This document shows, in pieces, positions 1-11,519 of a stretch of 64,000 nucleotides of DNA (the first letter of the stretch is position 1; each line of letters begins with the position of its first letter). The notes under the pieces are model-generated. The model saw nothing but the letters and a program-made list of their open reading frames with translations, searched no databases and had not been told where the DNA came from. Source of the DNA: Conchocele bisecta (lineage: Eukaryota; Mollusca; Bivalvia; Lucinida; Thyasiridae); assembly GCA_029237695.1 (NCBI GenBank), contig CM055265.1:213544506-213608505 (forward strand). The letters run 5' to 3'. A program made the translations under genes and the position numbers.

Positions 1-1073
1 GATTGAAAACCTTCATAAGGTCATTCAGACTTATTGTACATGTCTATCATTAAAAACGATCATGACCTTTGTAATGTCACTCAAAATACACTTATATTCT
101 TATGAAATGTATATGAAACTTTTGCATATGAATTTTATATTGACTCACCTTTTATCATTTTCATGTGAAATTTTCATATTAAATGCATATGAAAAAATAT
201 AAATTTTGTATAAAGCACAATTTGCAGTGTACATCGACAGTCTCTGCAGAATAGTACATTACGAAACATAAGTTGAGACTGTATGTTTATTGTTGTGTGC
301 CTCCTATTCCCAGGCTAATGTGTGTACACATGGATTACCGTTTCTCTGTGTTTACTTTACGTCTCCGTGAGGAAATCAACAAAATATCACCCTAACTGGT
401 ATACATTTGAACCATCTACAATGTAAACGTCGAATCTGGTATTGCTAGATTGTGAAATCATATGTTTTCACTGCCAAATCATATGGCAAACAGTGTAGAC
501 ACAAATCAGACTGCACATATGTGCAGTCTGATTTGTGTGTACACTGATTGCAAATGTGAATGTGTAGAATTTCTTGGATACTGGCACATTTTTGTCTCAG
601 TTTTCTAGTACAGTTGAGTCTGGTATTCGGGAAATCCATCAAAACTATGTCAAAACCGCTGTTAGAAATGCCACGCTCCCAGTTTTGCTTTGTGACAGCA
701 GGTTCGGTATGCGGCTGGCATTCGTGGTATACGTTTTAATGAAAACATCATGTTTTGGAATGACACAGACTGCGGGAAATGTGGATGTGTTTTACAACCT
801 ACTCCCAATGCTGCCTCAACAAAACCAGCCTTCGGTCTCTCAACTACGGTGATACAATGGCTGAACATGGTCCTTTATTTGGGAAATTCTGCTACATTCA
901 TTTTCACATACAGCAAATTATGTTTCTGTGTTTATTCTTCTGCAAATATGTATCTTGAGAAGGAAACTGTTGATAGTTGGGACACAAGACAAAGATGGTT
1001 GCACGGTCATGATGTCAGTGGCATCTTTGAATACCAAACATCTCCCAGCGTTCCAGATAGGCGCCATACTTAG

Positions 1074-1238
1074 CCCTTAGAATGCGGGAAACGAAAATTG
1101 TTGTCTGCTGTTTTGTGTTTTGCCTTCTTTCTCAATAAAAACATGGTTTGACAGCAATTTGTGCTGTCAAATCATGTTTTTAATGAGTAAAATAGAAAAT
1201 AAACAACAAGACAACAAAATTTAATACAATTGTAAGGA
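1074..1238. mobile_element. TTAA MITE, CCCTTAGAATG family
   Basis: The ends are CCCTTAGAATGCGGG and TTGTAAGG. Inside are the family hallmarks TTGTCTGCTGTTTTGTG, CAATAAAAACATGGTTTGAC and the complementary second half. The right flank is TTAA; the left has mutated to TTAG. Confidence 0.75.
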
Positions 1239-1680
1239 TTAACAGGAATATTTGTCACACACAGCAAACACTTTGGGAGCTAATGTTATTCTAAGAACTT
1301 GTGGCCCGTTGAATTTTAGTGAAGATATAAGTAGAATCATTCTCCATGAGTGTTTATCTTCATATGTTACTTATCTGTGTCCCGGTTTGCTCAGTGGTTC
1401 CCAGCATGGGACCGTCATGAAGCTGCTGCTGTACTCCAGGAAATATAAACAGCCAATTTATGTCTAATTTGCTAATTTGTTTGGTCTTCACTTGCCAAGG
1501 ATCCACAGTTCCTTGTGGCTTTATGACAAGTGTCATAGAGTGCTGTAAAATTGGTACATCGCATTGAAATAATATATTGCCAAATTGAAAAAAAAAGATA
1601 TTGCCAAATACATCTACTATACAAAGAAAGTTTCTAAATTGTAGAAAGTTCGGAGGAGTGACCACCGTATGTGAGCAAGA

Positions 1681-1864
1681 GCTCCAGTTAAGGTGCGTAA
1701 TTTGACCAACTTGGGGTGAAAGTTTGTTAATTCTTCATAAAAAATGGCAAGTTGGGTGTTCTTTAGAATCGTATCTTTGAGACGATTCTAAAGCACTCCC
1801 AACTTGCCATTTTTGATGGAGAAATAAAAAATGTACCTCCAAATTACGCACCTTAACTGGAGCT
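1681..1864. mobile_element. hAT-like MITE, AGAGCTCCAGTTAAGG family
   Basis: The ends are GCTCCAGTTAAGGTGCGTAA and its complement; the centre is a palindrome TTTAGAATCGTATCTTTGAG. It matches 26182-26370 closely. Confidence 0.8.
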
Positions 1865-2096
1865 CTGGGTCCCGGGGTTGAATCCCGGACCACATTTGAC
1901 TTTTCACATCTGTGACTGGAGAAATGGGGATCAATGATTTGTGGCCAGTGTAGACTTAGATCAGCCTGCACATCTGTGCAATCTGATCAAGGTCTGCACT
2001 ATATGCCATTCTGTCATGAGTCTGACAAACAGTTTAGATCTGTATCAGGAGTGCATAGCAGATCAGAGTTAGATTGACAAATAATGTCTATTACAG

Positions 2097-2169
2097 GTAC
2101 ACAATGTGGCGTTTGCCTTTGAACTGATGCAGGATGCTGGGCTAACAAAACCAAAGTCGCGACCCGAAG
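2097..2169 (+). CDS. PARVA: Parvin, penultimate coding exon (end of CH2 domain)
   Basis: This internal exon encodes about 24 residues, reading VHNVAFAFELMQDAGL followed by TKPKSRPE. That is the conserved end of the second calponin-homology domain of parvins; the animal family reads very similarly around FAFELMQD and KPRPED (from memory). Parvins bind ILK and PINCH and link integrins to actin at focal adhesions. The acceptor is TATTACAG ending at 2096 and the donor is GTGAGG at 2170. The exon ends in phase 1 with a single G, which the next exon at 24980 completes to Asp (RPE-D). An open frame continues past the donor to 2390 but loses all family similarity and runs into a fold-back element, so the donor is real. 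Earlier exons must lie left of the window, because no upstream CH-domain exon was found in 1-2096. Confidence 0.93.
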
Positions 2170-2228
2170 GTGAGGCTATCATGTTATACCAGTCTAAGGG
2201 TAGGGGATCCTGTTGTTTCGTAGACACC

Positions 2229-2534
2229 TGTAGCCGATTTCACCAACATTGCAAAGTATACTTATCTTGCTATGTAGACTTTGAGGGAGAAATTTTCAAT
2301 TTAAGGATAAATTTATTAATTTTTATTATTCTGAATGTATTACATTATCACAGCCATTTTGGCTGTGATACTGTAATAAATTCAGTATAATAATTCTGCA
2401 TACTTTTAATCAACAAATATATGCAGTCGTTAGTTTTATATGAAATAATGCATTTCGGGAAAGATAAATGATAATTCCCTCAAAGTATACTTAGATAGAA
2501 AAGTATGCTTTGCAATTTGATGAAATCGGCTACT
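2229..2534. mobile_element. Fold-back MITE, TAGCC-TTTCACCAACATTGC family
   Basis: This ~305 bp element has inverted ends TGTAGCCGATTTCACCAAC and GATGAAATCGGCTACTG. The centre is a palindrome TTATCACAGCCATTTTGGCT with an AAAGTATACTT motif in both arms. It lies just inside the parvin intron donor. Confidence 0.8.
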
Positions 2535-2572
2535 GTTTGGCATCATTTGTAATTTCTTGAAAAGCGTCTCAC

Positions 2573-2710
2573 CTAACCAGTGAATATGTGGCTCACCAAA
2601 CCAGTGAATATGTGGCTCACCAAACCAGTGAATATGTGGCTCACCAAACCAGTGAAGTGAATATGTGGCTCACCAAACCAGTGAATATGTGGCTCACCAT
2701 GGCTCACCAA
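2573..2710 (+). repeat. 24 bp minisatellite
   Basis: About five to six copies of AACCAGTGAATATGTGGCTCACCA are present, one with an inserted GTGA. Confidence 0.9.
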
Positions 2711-2911
2711 AAATGATCATTTACATCTTTTATGATCACAGTAAAAATAATATTTTTAAAACTTTTATAACTTTCACGAATAATCAAGTACCATTTATAA
2801 TTGAATGATGCACATATTTTACATGCATGACTGTACATGTACTATTAAGATGGTGAACAGTGTTGGCCCTGACCAGTGTGAACATACACAGACTCCTGAC
2901 AATAGCCAGGT

Positions 2912-3059
2912 CCGTGTTTATACAACTGTAGTGCATGTTTTACAAAATTGTACCCGAAATCAGGCAGTTTGATTTGCCGAGACTGACCACAGCTGATTAA
3001 ACATCCTGATTTCGAGTACAAGAACAGTACATGCTCGGAATGTTTTATAAGTACGGGCT
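2912..3059. repeat. Fold-back repeat with CGAAATCAGGCAG core
   Basis: The inverted arms GTGTTTATA / TTTATAAGTACGGG and CCCGAAATCAGGCAGTTTG / CCTGATTTCGAGTA are repeated at 24722-24909 and 34093-34264, so this is a dispersed MITE family. Confidence 0.65.
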
Positions 3060-4849
3060 TTGGTCACAATATTGTTAGCTGCATTTTCTCTGCCGGTGGC
3101 TCTTTTATCATCGGCTAACTGGCAACAAACCTGATGTAGCAATGTAGCTTGGTCCATCCTGACAGAAACAGTTGATGTTGTTTGAATGTGGTTTTATGTC
3201 CATTCAACATTCACCTACCCTCCTCCCACCTAATCTCCACTTGCGACCAACCAGTGTTTGTGTGGCTGGCCGGACAGGAGCCAGTCTAGTTATCTGCTGT
3301 ATCAGCCCCTATCTTGTAGCAGTAGCCTATAACTGCCACCATTACAAGCTGTAGCAGCTGATAAGCATGTCTGGCTGGGTGGATTGATGGCCTGATGATG
3401 GCACCCTCATTAACTTGCTGATTTACTGCCTCCCTGGTAATGGATACCCAGTATGCTGGTCAGTTTACAAAGATGGTCCTATTGTATTACAGCTGTTGGA
3501 GCACAATATAGTTTGCTTTCTCACCACCAAAACTATATGTTGTGACTATTATCTTGAACCAGCCCTTCAAGATTTTTCAAAACAGTGGTCACAAACTATA
3601 TTGAGGTGAGTACAAATAATTGGAATATCTACTACTCTGTGACTGTGAATTGCCCACAAGCACACACAGGCAGAAGACTCGGACCTGTGGCAGAAAAGAA
3701 AACCATTACAAAAAATCCATCACCTGGTGGGGTAATGGGTTGTTTGTAATGGTCATTTTTTGTGCGTCACAGGTCGGAGAGTCTTCCACCTATGCCAGCA
3801 CAGACTAGAGCCATTTACTGTAGGCTTCTACAACAATGTTGGAAATAAAATGCTTTCTTTTTATGGGACAAACAATTTTACCTAGCTTTCTGATTATTAG
3901 GCACAATAGTGAGCAGTTCAATTGATGCCCAGAGACATGCTCAGATTTAATTACCGGTAACCTTTTTAATGCAGAATTAAATTTGGCTTCTTACCATATT
4001 TCATATGTCTTGGTAAACAGGTTTTGACAGTTCATGAGGATTGTCTGCAATGGAGATGATTGTCACATGCTGACAAACATTATTTAATGAAATGAAAAAG
4101 TAAAAAAAACAATAATAATAGACCACAAAATTTAATGATTTGATTAGTAAGAGTTAATCATACTTCATTGAGTATGACCAATCAAGCCATCCATCACAAT
4201 ACAGTGAAGTTAAGGGGAACTGCCAAAATAATATATTGCATAATTGTCCTTGGAAAATGCCTAAATTGAGTGTTTGTGTTGCCCTGGGCTCTAGGCACAG
4301 TTACAACATGATGGGTTACAAGGAAACTGATCATAAAACAATTACAAATGGAAATATTGACACTTTGTTGTTCCACCTATCTGGCCTAAATGTTCAAACT
4401 GACAGCTAACGGAAACTTAGATTTATGGAGTACATGCATTTCCCAGATTAGGTAGTGTTGTATATGTGTGACACAATAGATGTACACATTCTAGACACAC
4501 GGGTGTTACATGTATAAGAATGGCCCAAGTATCTCAAAATGTTTTCACATTTTGTGAATCTTACATATAACTTTATTTCCAGAAATCTAGTACATTTCAT
4601 ACATTGTACGTGCATTACTAACATTCACACGACCAACATACCATTATCATCATGGTTTGCAGCTTGATTGGCTAAATGACTTGGCCATAGCAAGTTCTTC
4701 CTTCGCGTGCTGGTAGGATTTGAGAGTGGTTCTATGAAAAAACAAACAGTGTATGCTAGTTTACACTATTTACTGGTGAAGTAATATGAAAATTGATTTG
4801 GGACTTGTCTAAGTCTGAAATCCGTTGAGGAATTTACACTTAATAATTT

Positions 4850-4987
4850 TAATAAGAGTGTTTTCTTATTATTTAGCGGCAATTGAAATTTAAGTTAAAA
4901 ACTTCATCAACCCTTTGCACAGTGCAATGATGAAGTTTTTAACTTAAATTTAAATTGCCGCTAAATAATAAGAAAACACTCTTATTA
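4850..4987. repeat. Near-perfect long palindrome
   Basis: Arms of about 58 bp (AATAAGAGTGTTTTCTTATT ... and its complement) surround a ~20 bp loop with TTTGCACAGTGCAA. It is probably a MITE; no clear flanking duplication. Confidence 0.8.
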
Positions 4988-5667
4988 AATAATAAGAAAG
5001 CATTGTTTGATTTGACCGGGTATGTAGATTTTTGCTGTCCAGGTGGACGCTTGCCAGAGAAAAACAATGGCATGGCCTATTAATAGATAACAAGTCCCTG
5101 TTATTGATGTAGAGACTTGATTTAGTGGCCCACTTGCTTATTCCGCAGTTGTTGCTATTTTCTTTCTTCATGCGGGCCGCGGCCATCTCGTCTTCTATTG
5201 CTAACTTTGGCTGCCAGTGAGGGTATTGGTGTGCTGTGAATACATTTCTTGCTTTCTTCTACAACTAAAGTCAGTGGTTCTGCCTTCAAGCCTGTTAGTG
5301 GGGTGTCCATGTTGACATTTTCTACTTTCTCTATAACTACAGTTGTCTCGAATCATCTATAATGATCATCGTGGGGTATTGGTAAACTAATCTCGCTGAG
5401 AACTAAAGACAGGTGGCCGAAACCACTTCCAAAACAGATTTAACTTCCGCACACCTATTGTCCGTGGGGCAGATTGGACCGGGAGCCAGGGTGGAGGCAA
5501 ATTGACTGATCCCGTAAATAATGGGAGCCGGTGGTCAGGGACACACCCAATGAATGAAATCTGAAGTGTCATACAATCACGCTGAAACCCCTTACTCAGC
5601 GATGTATGTTTGTGGAAACCCAATTCTCCATTTCTGGATGACACTTGCTGGTTAATTCACAGTTTAA

Positions 5668-5873
5668 CCCTTACAATGCTGAATTAAATTTTGTTGTCTG
5701 CTGTTTATCTTTTGGCTTCCATTTTTCTCATTAAGCACATGGTTTGACAGCACTTTAGAATAATTTCTGTTGGAAATGATTCTAAAGTGCTGTCAAATCA
5801 TGTTTTTATTGAGAAATAATGCAAAATATAAAGCATCAGCAGACGACAATTGGTGTGTGTAGTAGTCTAAGGG
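5668..5873. mobile_element. TTAA MITE, CCCTTAGAATG family
   Basis: This full-length 206 bp copy has TTAA at 5664-5667 and 5874-5877. Its centre is a near-perfect palindrome around TTTCTGTTGGAAATGATTCT with GACAGCACTTTAGAAT arms. Confidence 0.85.
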
Positions 5874-6495
5874 TTAAATATGGGCTACCTTCTGATGAAA
5901 ATGTACCAGTAGGCCTATAGCTATACAATGTTTGACACCAGGAAAATTAGGAACACAACATGTGCATCTACACACATTTACTGTTCATCCCAGAACATCC
6001 ATTCAAAGGAAGTGTTTATTTGTGGTAAATGTTATGTATTTCTAATATTACAAACTATTTTACAAACAGTGATTTTTGTTGTCCTTCACTGGTTATAAGT
6101 GTTGTTTTCCTGGCACCATGTCCACACATGTGAACTTTGTAGGATCAAAAAGTTCTTATAAAGATTTTTATGAATCAGTTTGTCCCATTAACGTGAGTGA
6201 CAAATGCTACTATTTTCCACCTACGCGAAGATTTGCCAGCATCGGCTGCAGTGCAAATGTCATAGTAAGTTTCAAATTTGCACTTACAAAGTTCTTAGTG
6301 TACGAAGTTTAGTGAAACGGGCCCTTAGGTACCTTAGTATCTGTTAGTAACCCGACTACGGTAGAATCTCTCGAGCTTCAACATTAGTGTCTTCAACTAA
6401 AGAAATGGAATATTTTCATTAGCTTCAACATTAGTATCTCAATTACTGCATGATAATAACATAAATCATCAGATAGCACGTTAAACAGACGTTAA

Positions 6496-6647
6496 CCCTT
6501 AAAATTCAGTAACATGTATTGATAACACTTTCCATTGGAAATGATTCTCAAGTGCTGCAAAACCATGTTTTTGTTTAGAAAAATAAGATAAAATATACAC
6601 CAACACATTATAGCAGACGACAATTTATGTTTTCCACATTCTAAGTT
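6496..6647. mobile_element. TTAA MITE, CCCTTAGAATG family
   Basis: This diverged 152 bp copy between TTAA sites (6492-6495, 6648-6651) keeps the TCCATTGGAAATGATTCT centre and the AGCAGACGACAATT inner end. Confidence 0.75.
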
Positions 6648-7083
6648 TTAATTGTGTGTACAAGTCATGACTATGAATAAACTTTAGCCAAATATGTTTA
6701 ATTTCATGTCATTTTCTCCTACTGTGCCTATTCCTGAAGGTAACAGTAGATATTAATAGAGATTTATATTCATTGTCGGTGGTCCATCATGTTTTCATTG
6801 ACAATGGTGGCACCTGAAAGGCAAGTAGCTTGTTGCTAGGCAACAGATAGAAGTGCAGCCCCGATAATGCCACGTTTGTGTGATTGATGGACGAACCAAT
6901 TGCAGTGGGACATGTTGAATGTGAAACATGACCTTAACTATTTAAGTGTTTATGAGCCCTATAATTTACTGTCCAGCCACGTTTAGGTTAATATCTTTCC
7001 ATATTGGTAAATTATCTGATGTAAAATTAAAATATTTTTTTGTTTTTCTCCACTAACATTCACAGTATGATTTAACCCTTTCA

Positions 7084-9455
7084 TACGGTGTTCTGTTAAG
7101 GCTATCGTAATAGAACTATCAGGTCGATACTACGATAGTACGATACTACGATGACGATAGTAAGATACTACGATGACGATAACGCGATACCACTATAGTA
7201 CGATGACAATACTACCATATTATATCGTACTATCGTCATCGTAGTATCGTACTATCGTCATCGTAGTATCATACTATCGTCATCATAGTATCGTACTATC
7301 ATCATCGTAGTATCGTACTATCGTCATCGTGCTATCATACTATCTTCATCGTAGTATCATACTATCTTCATCGTAGTATACTTCATCATAGTATCGTACT
7401 ATCATCATCGTAGTATCATACTATCTTCATCGTAGTATCATACTATCTTCATCGTAGTATCGTACTATCTTCATCGTAGTATCATACTATCTTCATCGTA
7501 GTATCGTACTATCATCATCGTAGTATCATACTATCTTCATCGTAGTATCATACTATCATCATCGTAGTATCATACTATCTTCATCGTAGTATCATACTAT
7601 CATCATCGTAGTATCATCAACTCAATCATACTATCATCGTAGTACATACTATCTTCATCGTAGTATCATACTATCATCATCAATTTAGTTATCATCTATT
7701 CTCATCGTAGTACTACAATATCATCGTAGTATCATACTATCTTCATCGTAGTATCATACTATCATCATCGTAGTATCATACTATCTTCATCGTAGTATCG
7801 TACTATTGTCATCGTGGTATCGCCTTCTGGATGGACACACACATGCGCATTGTTTGTCTGCGAAAATGGCGGTATGCCTTGATCAAGGTTTTCGAACGGC
7901 ATGACGTCATGTTTTGTAGATGTGTTTACAGTAGATTCTTTGTTAAATTTATAAGATATTGTAAAGAACTTTCAGAGCACCCATAAAACACATATGCCAT
8001 CGTATTTGGTGCGCTACATATCATCGTAATCTTTAATGAAAATCGACTGTAAAAATGACGTTACAGATTACGTCACGTCGGAAAATCGGGTTCGGAAACC
8101 ACGTGATCACACACCTTGTTAATAGCACAAACAAGAATTTCGGCGCAAACAAGATTAATTTTTCAAATATCTATCTTAAATACCTATTAAATGAAATTAA
8201 ATCAATTTAATGATGATTATATGTATCAAAATACCGGCGAATTACCTCATCATCCATTGTTTTGATGCGAAGGCGCGTCTATCCGGAAGGCGATACTACG
8301 ATGGCGATAGTACGATACTACGATGACGATAGGATGATACTGCGATGACGATAGTACGATACTGCGATGACGATACTACGATTACGATAGTACGATACTA
8401 CGATGACAATAGTACGATACTACGATGAAGATAGTACGATACTACGATGACGATAGTACGATACTACGATGACGATAGGACGATACTGCGATGACGATAG
8501 TACGATACTGCGATGACGATACTACGATTACGATAGTACGATACTACGATGACAATAGTACGATACTACGATGAAGATAGTACGATACTACAATGACGAT
8601 AGTACGATACTACGATGACGATAGTACGATACTACGATGAAGATAGTACGATACTACGATGAAGATAGTATGATACTACGATGACGATAGTACGATACTA
8701 CGATGAAGATAGTACGATACTACGATGAAGATAGTACATTACTACGATGATGATAGTACGATACTACGATTACGATAGTACGATACTACGATACTACGAT
8801 ACTACAATACTTCGATACTACGATAGTACGATACTACGATTACGATAGTACGATACTACGATGACGATAGCACGATAGTACGATAGTACGATAGTACGAT
8901 ACTACGATTACGATAGTACGATACTACGATAGTACGATACTACGATTACGATAGTACGATACTACGATGACGATAGTACGATACTACGATGACGATAGTA
9001 CGATAGCACGATGACGATACTACGATAAACAGTGTTCCATTAAGGCCATCGTAATATCGCTATCAGGTCAATACTACGAGATCACGACGATAGTACGATA
9101 CTACGATTACGATAGTACGATACTACGATGACGATAGTATGATACTACGATGACGATAGTACGATACTACGATGACGCTAGTACAATACTACGATACTAC
9201 GATACTACGATGACGATAGTACGATACTACGATGACGATAGTACGATAGCACAATGACGATACTACGATAAACAGTGTTCCGTTAAGGCCATCGTAATAT
9301 CGCTATCGGGTCAATACTACGAGATCACGACAGTACGATGACGATAATATGATACTACGATGACGATAGTACGATATACTATCGTCATCGTAGTATCGTA
9401 TTATCGTATTATCGACCCGATAGTGATATTACGATGGCCTTAATGGAACACCGTA
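7084..9455. mobile_element. Foldback-like element built of a ~22 bp repeat
   Basis: This 2,372 bp element has terminal inverted repeats starting TACGGTGTTC (left, 7084) and ending GAACACCGTA (right, 9455), with similarity extending ~45 bp inward (TTAAGG, ATCGTAAT and so on). The arms are degenerate tandem repeats of about 22 bp (GATAGTACGATACTACGATGA) that run mostly as reverse complement in 7210-7817 and forward in 8298-9370. The central 7818-8297 segment is not of this repeat and has its own inverted ends (GTATCGCCTTCTGGATGGA and its complement). Extra internal copies of the terminal repeat occur at ~9030 and ~9268. The flanks show a 6 bp duplication CTTTCA (7078-7083, 9456-9461) inside another element. 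No ORF is present. Confidence 0.85.
7818..8297. other. Core segment of the foldback element
   Basis: This 480 bp AT-rich core lies between the two repeat arms, and its ends are inverted copies of each other. Part of it (about 7920-8100, containing TATTTGGTGCGCTACATAT and ATTACGTCACGTCGGAAAAT) is repeated at about 44040-44235, so it is itself a dispersed repeat. It contains CRE-like TGACGTCA/TTACGTCA motifs. No coding potential is evident. Confidence 0.7.
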
Positions 9456-9680
9456 CTTTCACCCCTAAGTAAGTGGAATGGATTTTGAATTGTTAATTTT
9501 GCAACCAATCCAATCGTCACAAAATGATTTTCAGACTAGTCCATTTATGAAAAGGGGGTATTTTTTTTCTAAAAAATAAGAAAATTATGTGCAAAAGTGC
9601 AGGGACGGCTCGTCACAAGCTGGCTCATCTGGATCTACACTTTTTTCCAATAGACTATACAGGCCTGTGGTGTTGAAAGG
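9456..9680. mobile_element. TTAA-type MITE, CCCTTTCA family, right part of split copy
   Basis: This continues the element begun at 7076 (TTAA at 7072-7075) and interrupted by the foldback insertion. CTTTCACCCCTAAGTAAGTG matches the intact copy at 33142. The right TTAA is no longer present (TCAT). Confidence 0.75.
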
Positions 9681-9926
9681 TCATGACATCATGACATTTT
9701 GGTATTTTTACATGGACCTATGATGAATCTCCTAATATGTGACTGTATAATTGTGGCTTATAGGCTTTTCGACCAGTGTAGATCCAGATCAGCCTGTGCA
9801 TCCGCACAGTCTGATCAGGATCTGCACTGTTCGCCCTCCATGCTTCTAACAATTTCTCCAGTCAGAGCCACATATATTCCGTCCACCTGCCATTATATAG
9901 AGGATCTTGCATGAGTGGTGATTTAA

Positions 9927-10638
9927 AGGTACATGCCCACCCAGTAGGCACAAAATGTTCTTTATAGGAATTAAATAAGTGTATAATTATGTCACTATTC
10001 CACCAGTTCTAAAAATTACGAGTGCCCGCTATACAAATATAATCATTTATTCATTATCAATTTACTGTTAGCGACGCGCGGCGGTAACAGTCTATTTTGA
10101 TAAATAATGTGCGGGGACGACGACTTTCACATCATGGCTTGCGGTGCGCATGCGCAGTATACTACGCGTGCCAGTAGGCTTCCCAATATGTAAACAAGAA
10201 TATCAACATGCCGAAACGTCCAGGACGGAAATTGTATGAAACGGCGTCGGCCAAAAAAAAAGGCGAAATGTCTGAGGGACAGGCAGTACAGAGAGAGAGT
10301 GGTTAATATTGGCGACCAGATCACCAAATGGAAAGAGTTACGTGGAGATTTAGATTTAGACTCGAATAGAGATTTTTCTTCTCTACTTCCGATACCTCAC
10401 TGCGCATGTCAAAGATGTCAAAGATGTGATATGATTGACCGTGTCACGTGACGCGTATTGGTAAAAATAGCACGAGGTCGGAAAATACCCTTTCTGGTCG
10501 CGGCATATAAAATATGATTTAACACCAATTAACACGCGCCGTAATTAAAAATAACTCGTTAGACAAATGGCTCATATAAGGCATGACAGAAAATGAAAAG
10601 TAGTAGTACAGTGTAACCTGCTGCGTGGGCATGTACCT
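9927..10638. mobile_element. TTAA element, AGGTACATGCCCA family, with an ORF remnant
   Basis: The terminal inverted repeats are AGGTACATGCCCAC and GTGGGCATGTACCT between TTAA at 9923-9926 and 10639-10642. Its 712 bp include a + strand frame, 10236-10451, with a basic KRRRPKKKAK stretch followed by VVNIGDQITKWKELRGDLDL. That resembles a helix seen near the N-terminus of some invertebrate zinc-finger or transposon proteins. The frame is about 71 codons and may be a captured or residual gene piece. Confidence 0.75.
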
Positions 10639-10735
10639 TTAATATATTTATTAAACAAGTTTACTTATTTCATAAGCAATGAGGCTATGCCGAGTTTCTT
10701 GTGTAATCAGTCGGCGAGTTTAATAGATATTATAG

Positions 10736-10808
10736 TACAGTGAAACCTCTCTAAACCGGACACCCTGGGAGGTCCCCAGGGTGTCCAGTTTAGAGATGTT
10801 CCACTGTA
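10736..10808. repeat. Short palindrome, CTCTCTAAACCGGACACCC
   Basis: This near-perfect 73 bp palindrome ACAGTGAAACCTCTCTAAAC...ATGTTCCACTGT is repeated at 62288-62358. Confidence 0.75.
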
Positions 10809-11397
10809 AATCAGGCATATGACCATTCTGATACGTATTTGCGAGCTTTGCAATCATGAACTTACATCAACATCTGAGATAAATGGCCAAGAAACCCATC
10901 AGAAATAAGAATATTTATGACACTAGTGTATTATGATTGTAATGGAACGGCGTCAGCTGGGTGGATCAGTTCCTGGTCATTACATGCACATTTATTTATG
11001 GAGAAATAAGAGATAAATTGTATTACTTGTAATCAGATGTTTATTCCCCATTACAGTTTATTCCCCAAACATGGAGCTAGTGTTCATTGAATTGACCTCT
11101 GCTCTCCATTATGGCCCCTTCATGGCTGGGGCCGCCGACCCTGACCCCTATGTGTGTGCCACTGGCCCCAGGGACTGATGAACTAGCACACTAGTGGCTG
11201 ACCTCTGACCCCCAGTAGGAGATCTTGAACTACCGGTCATCATCTGCAAACTAGACTGGGAGCGGATAATTAGGTTCCTCACCCACAACTTGTCCATTGC
11301 TGCTAACTTAGCCCTACACCATGCTGAAGAGACCTCTTTCTTTTCCATGATTATTTCCATGATGATTATTTTTAGCCAGGTTTTTTGAAAAAAAATC

Positions 11398-11470
11398 CAG
11401 GCTATTGGATTGGCGAAAGCCGGGCGGGCGGCGGGCGGGCGGGCGGGGGCGGGCGGCGGGCGGGCGGCGT
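11398..11470. repeat. GGGC(GG) simple repeat, G-quadruplex-prone
   Basis: This ~65 bp run of GCGGGCGGGC units stands out sharply in AT-rich DNA and could fold as a G-quadruplex. The Pro/Ala frame read on the minus strand across it is low complexity, not a gene. Confidence 0.85.
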
Positions 11471-11519
11471 CCACAATCAATGTTAAGTTTTCGTGTTTGA
11501 GTCCATTTCTTTGTTACTG

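Noticed and set aside
2106..2390. 94-codon frame as an independent gene
   Set aside because: Only its first 21 codons are parvin; the rest lies beyond a splice donor and within a MITE.
6076..6312. 78-codon frame as a gene
   Set aside because: Its 3' half matches the end of the GCGGGCCGTTTCACTAAAG MITE family and no domain is visible.
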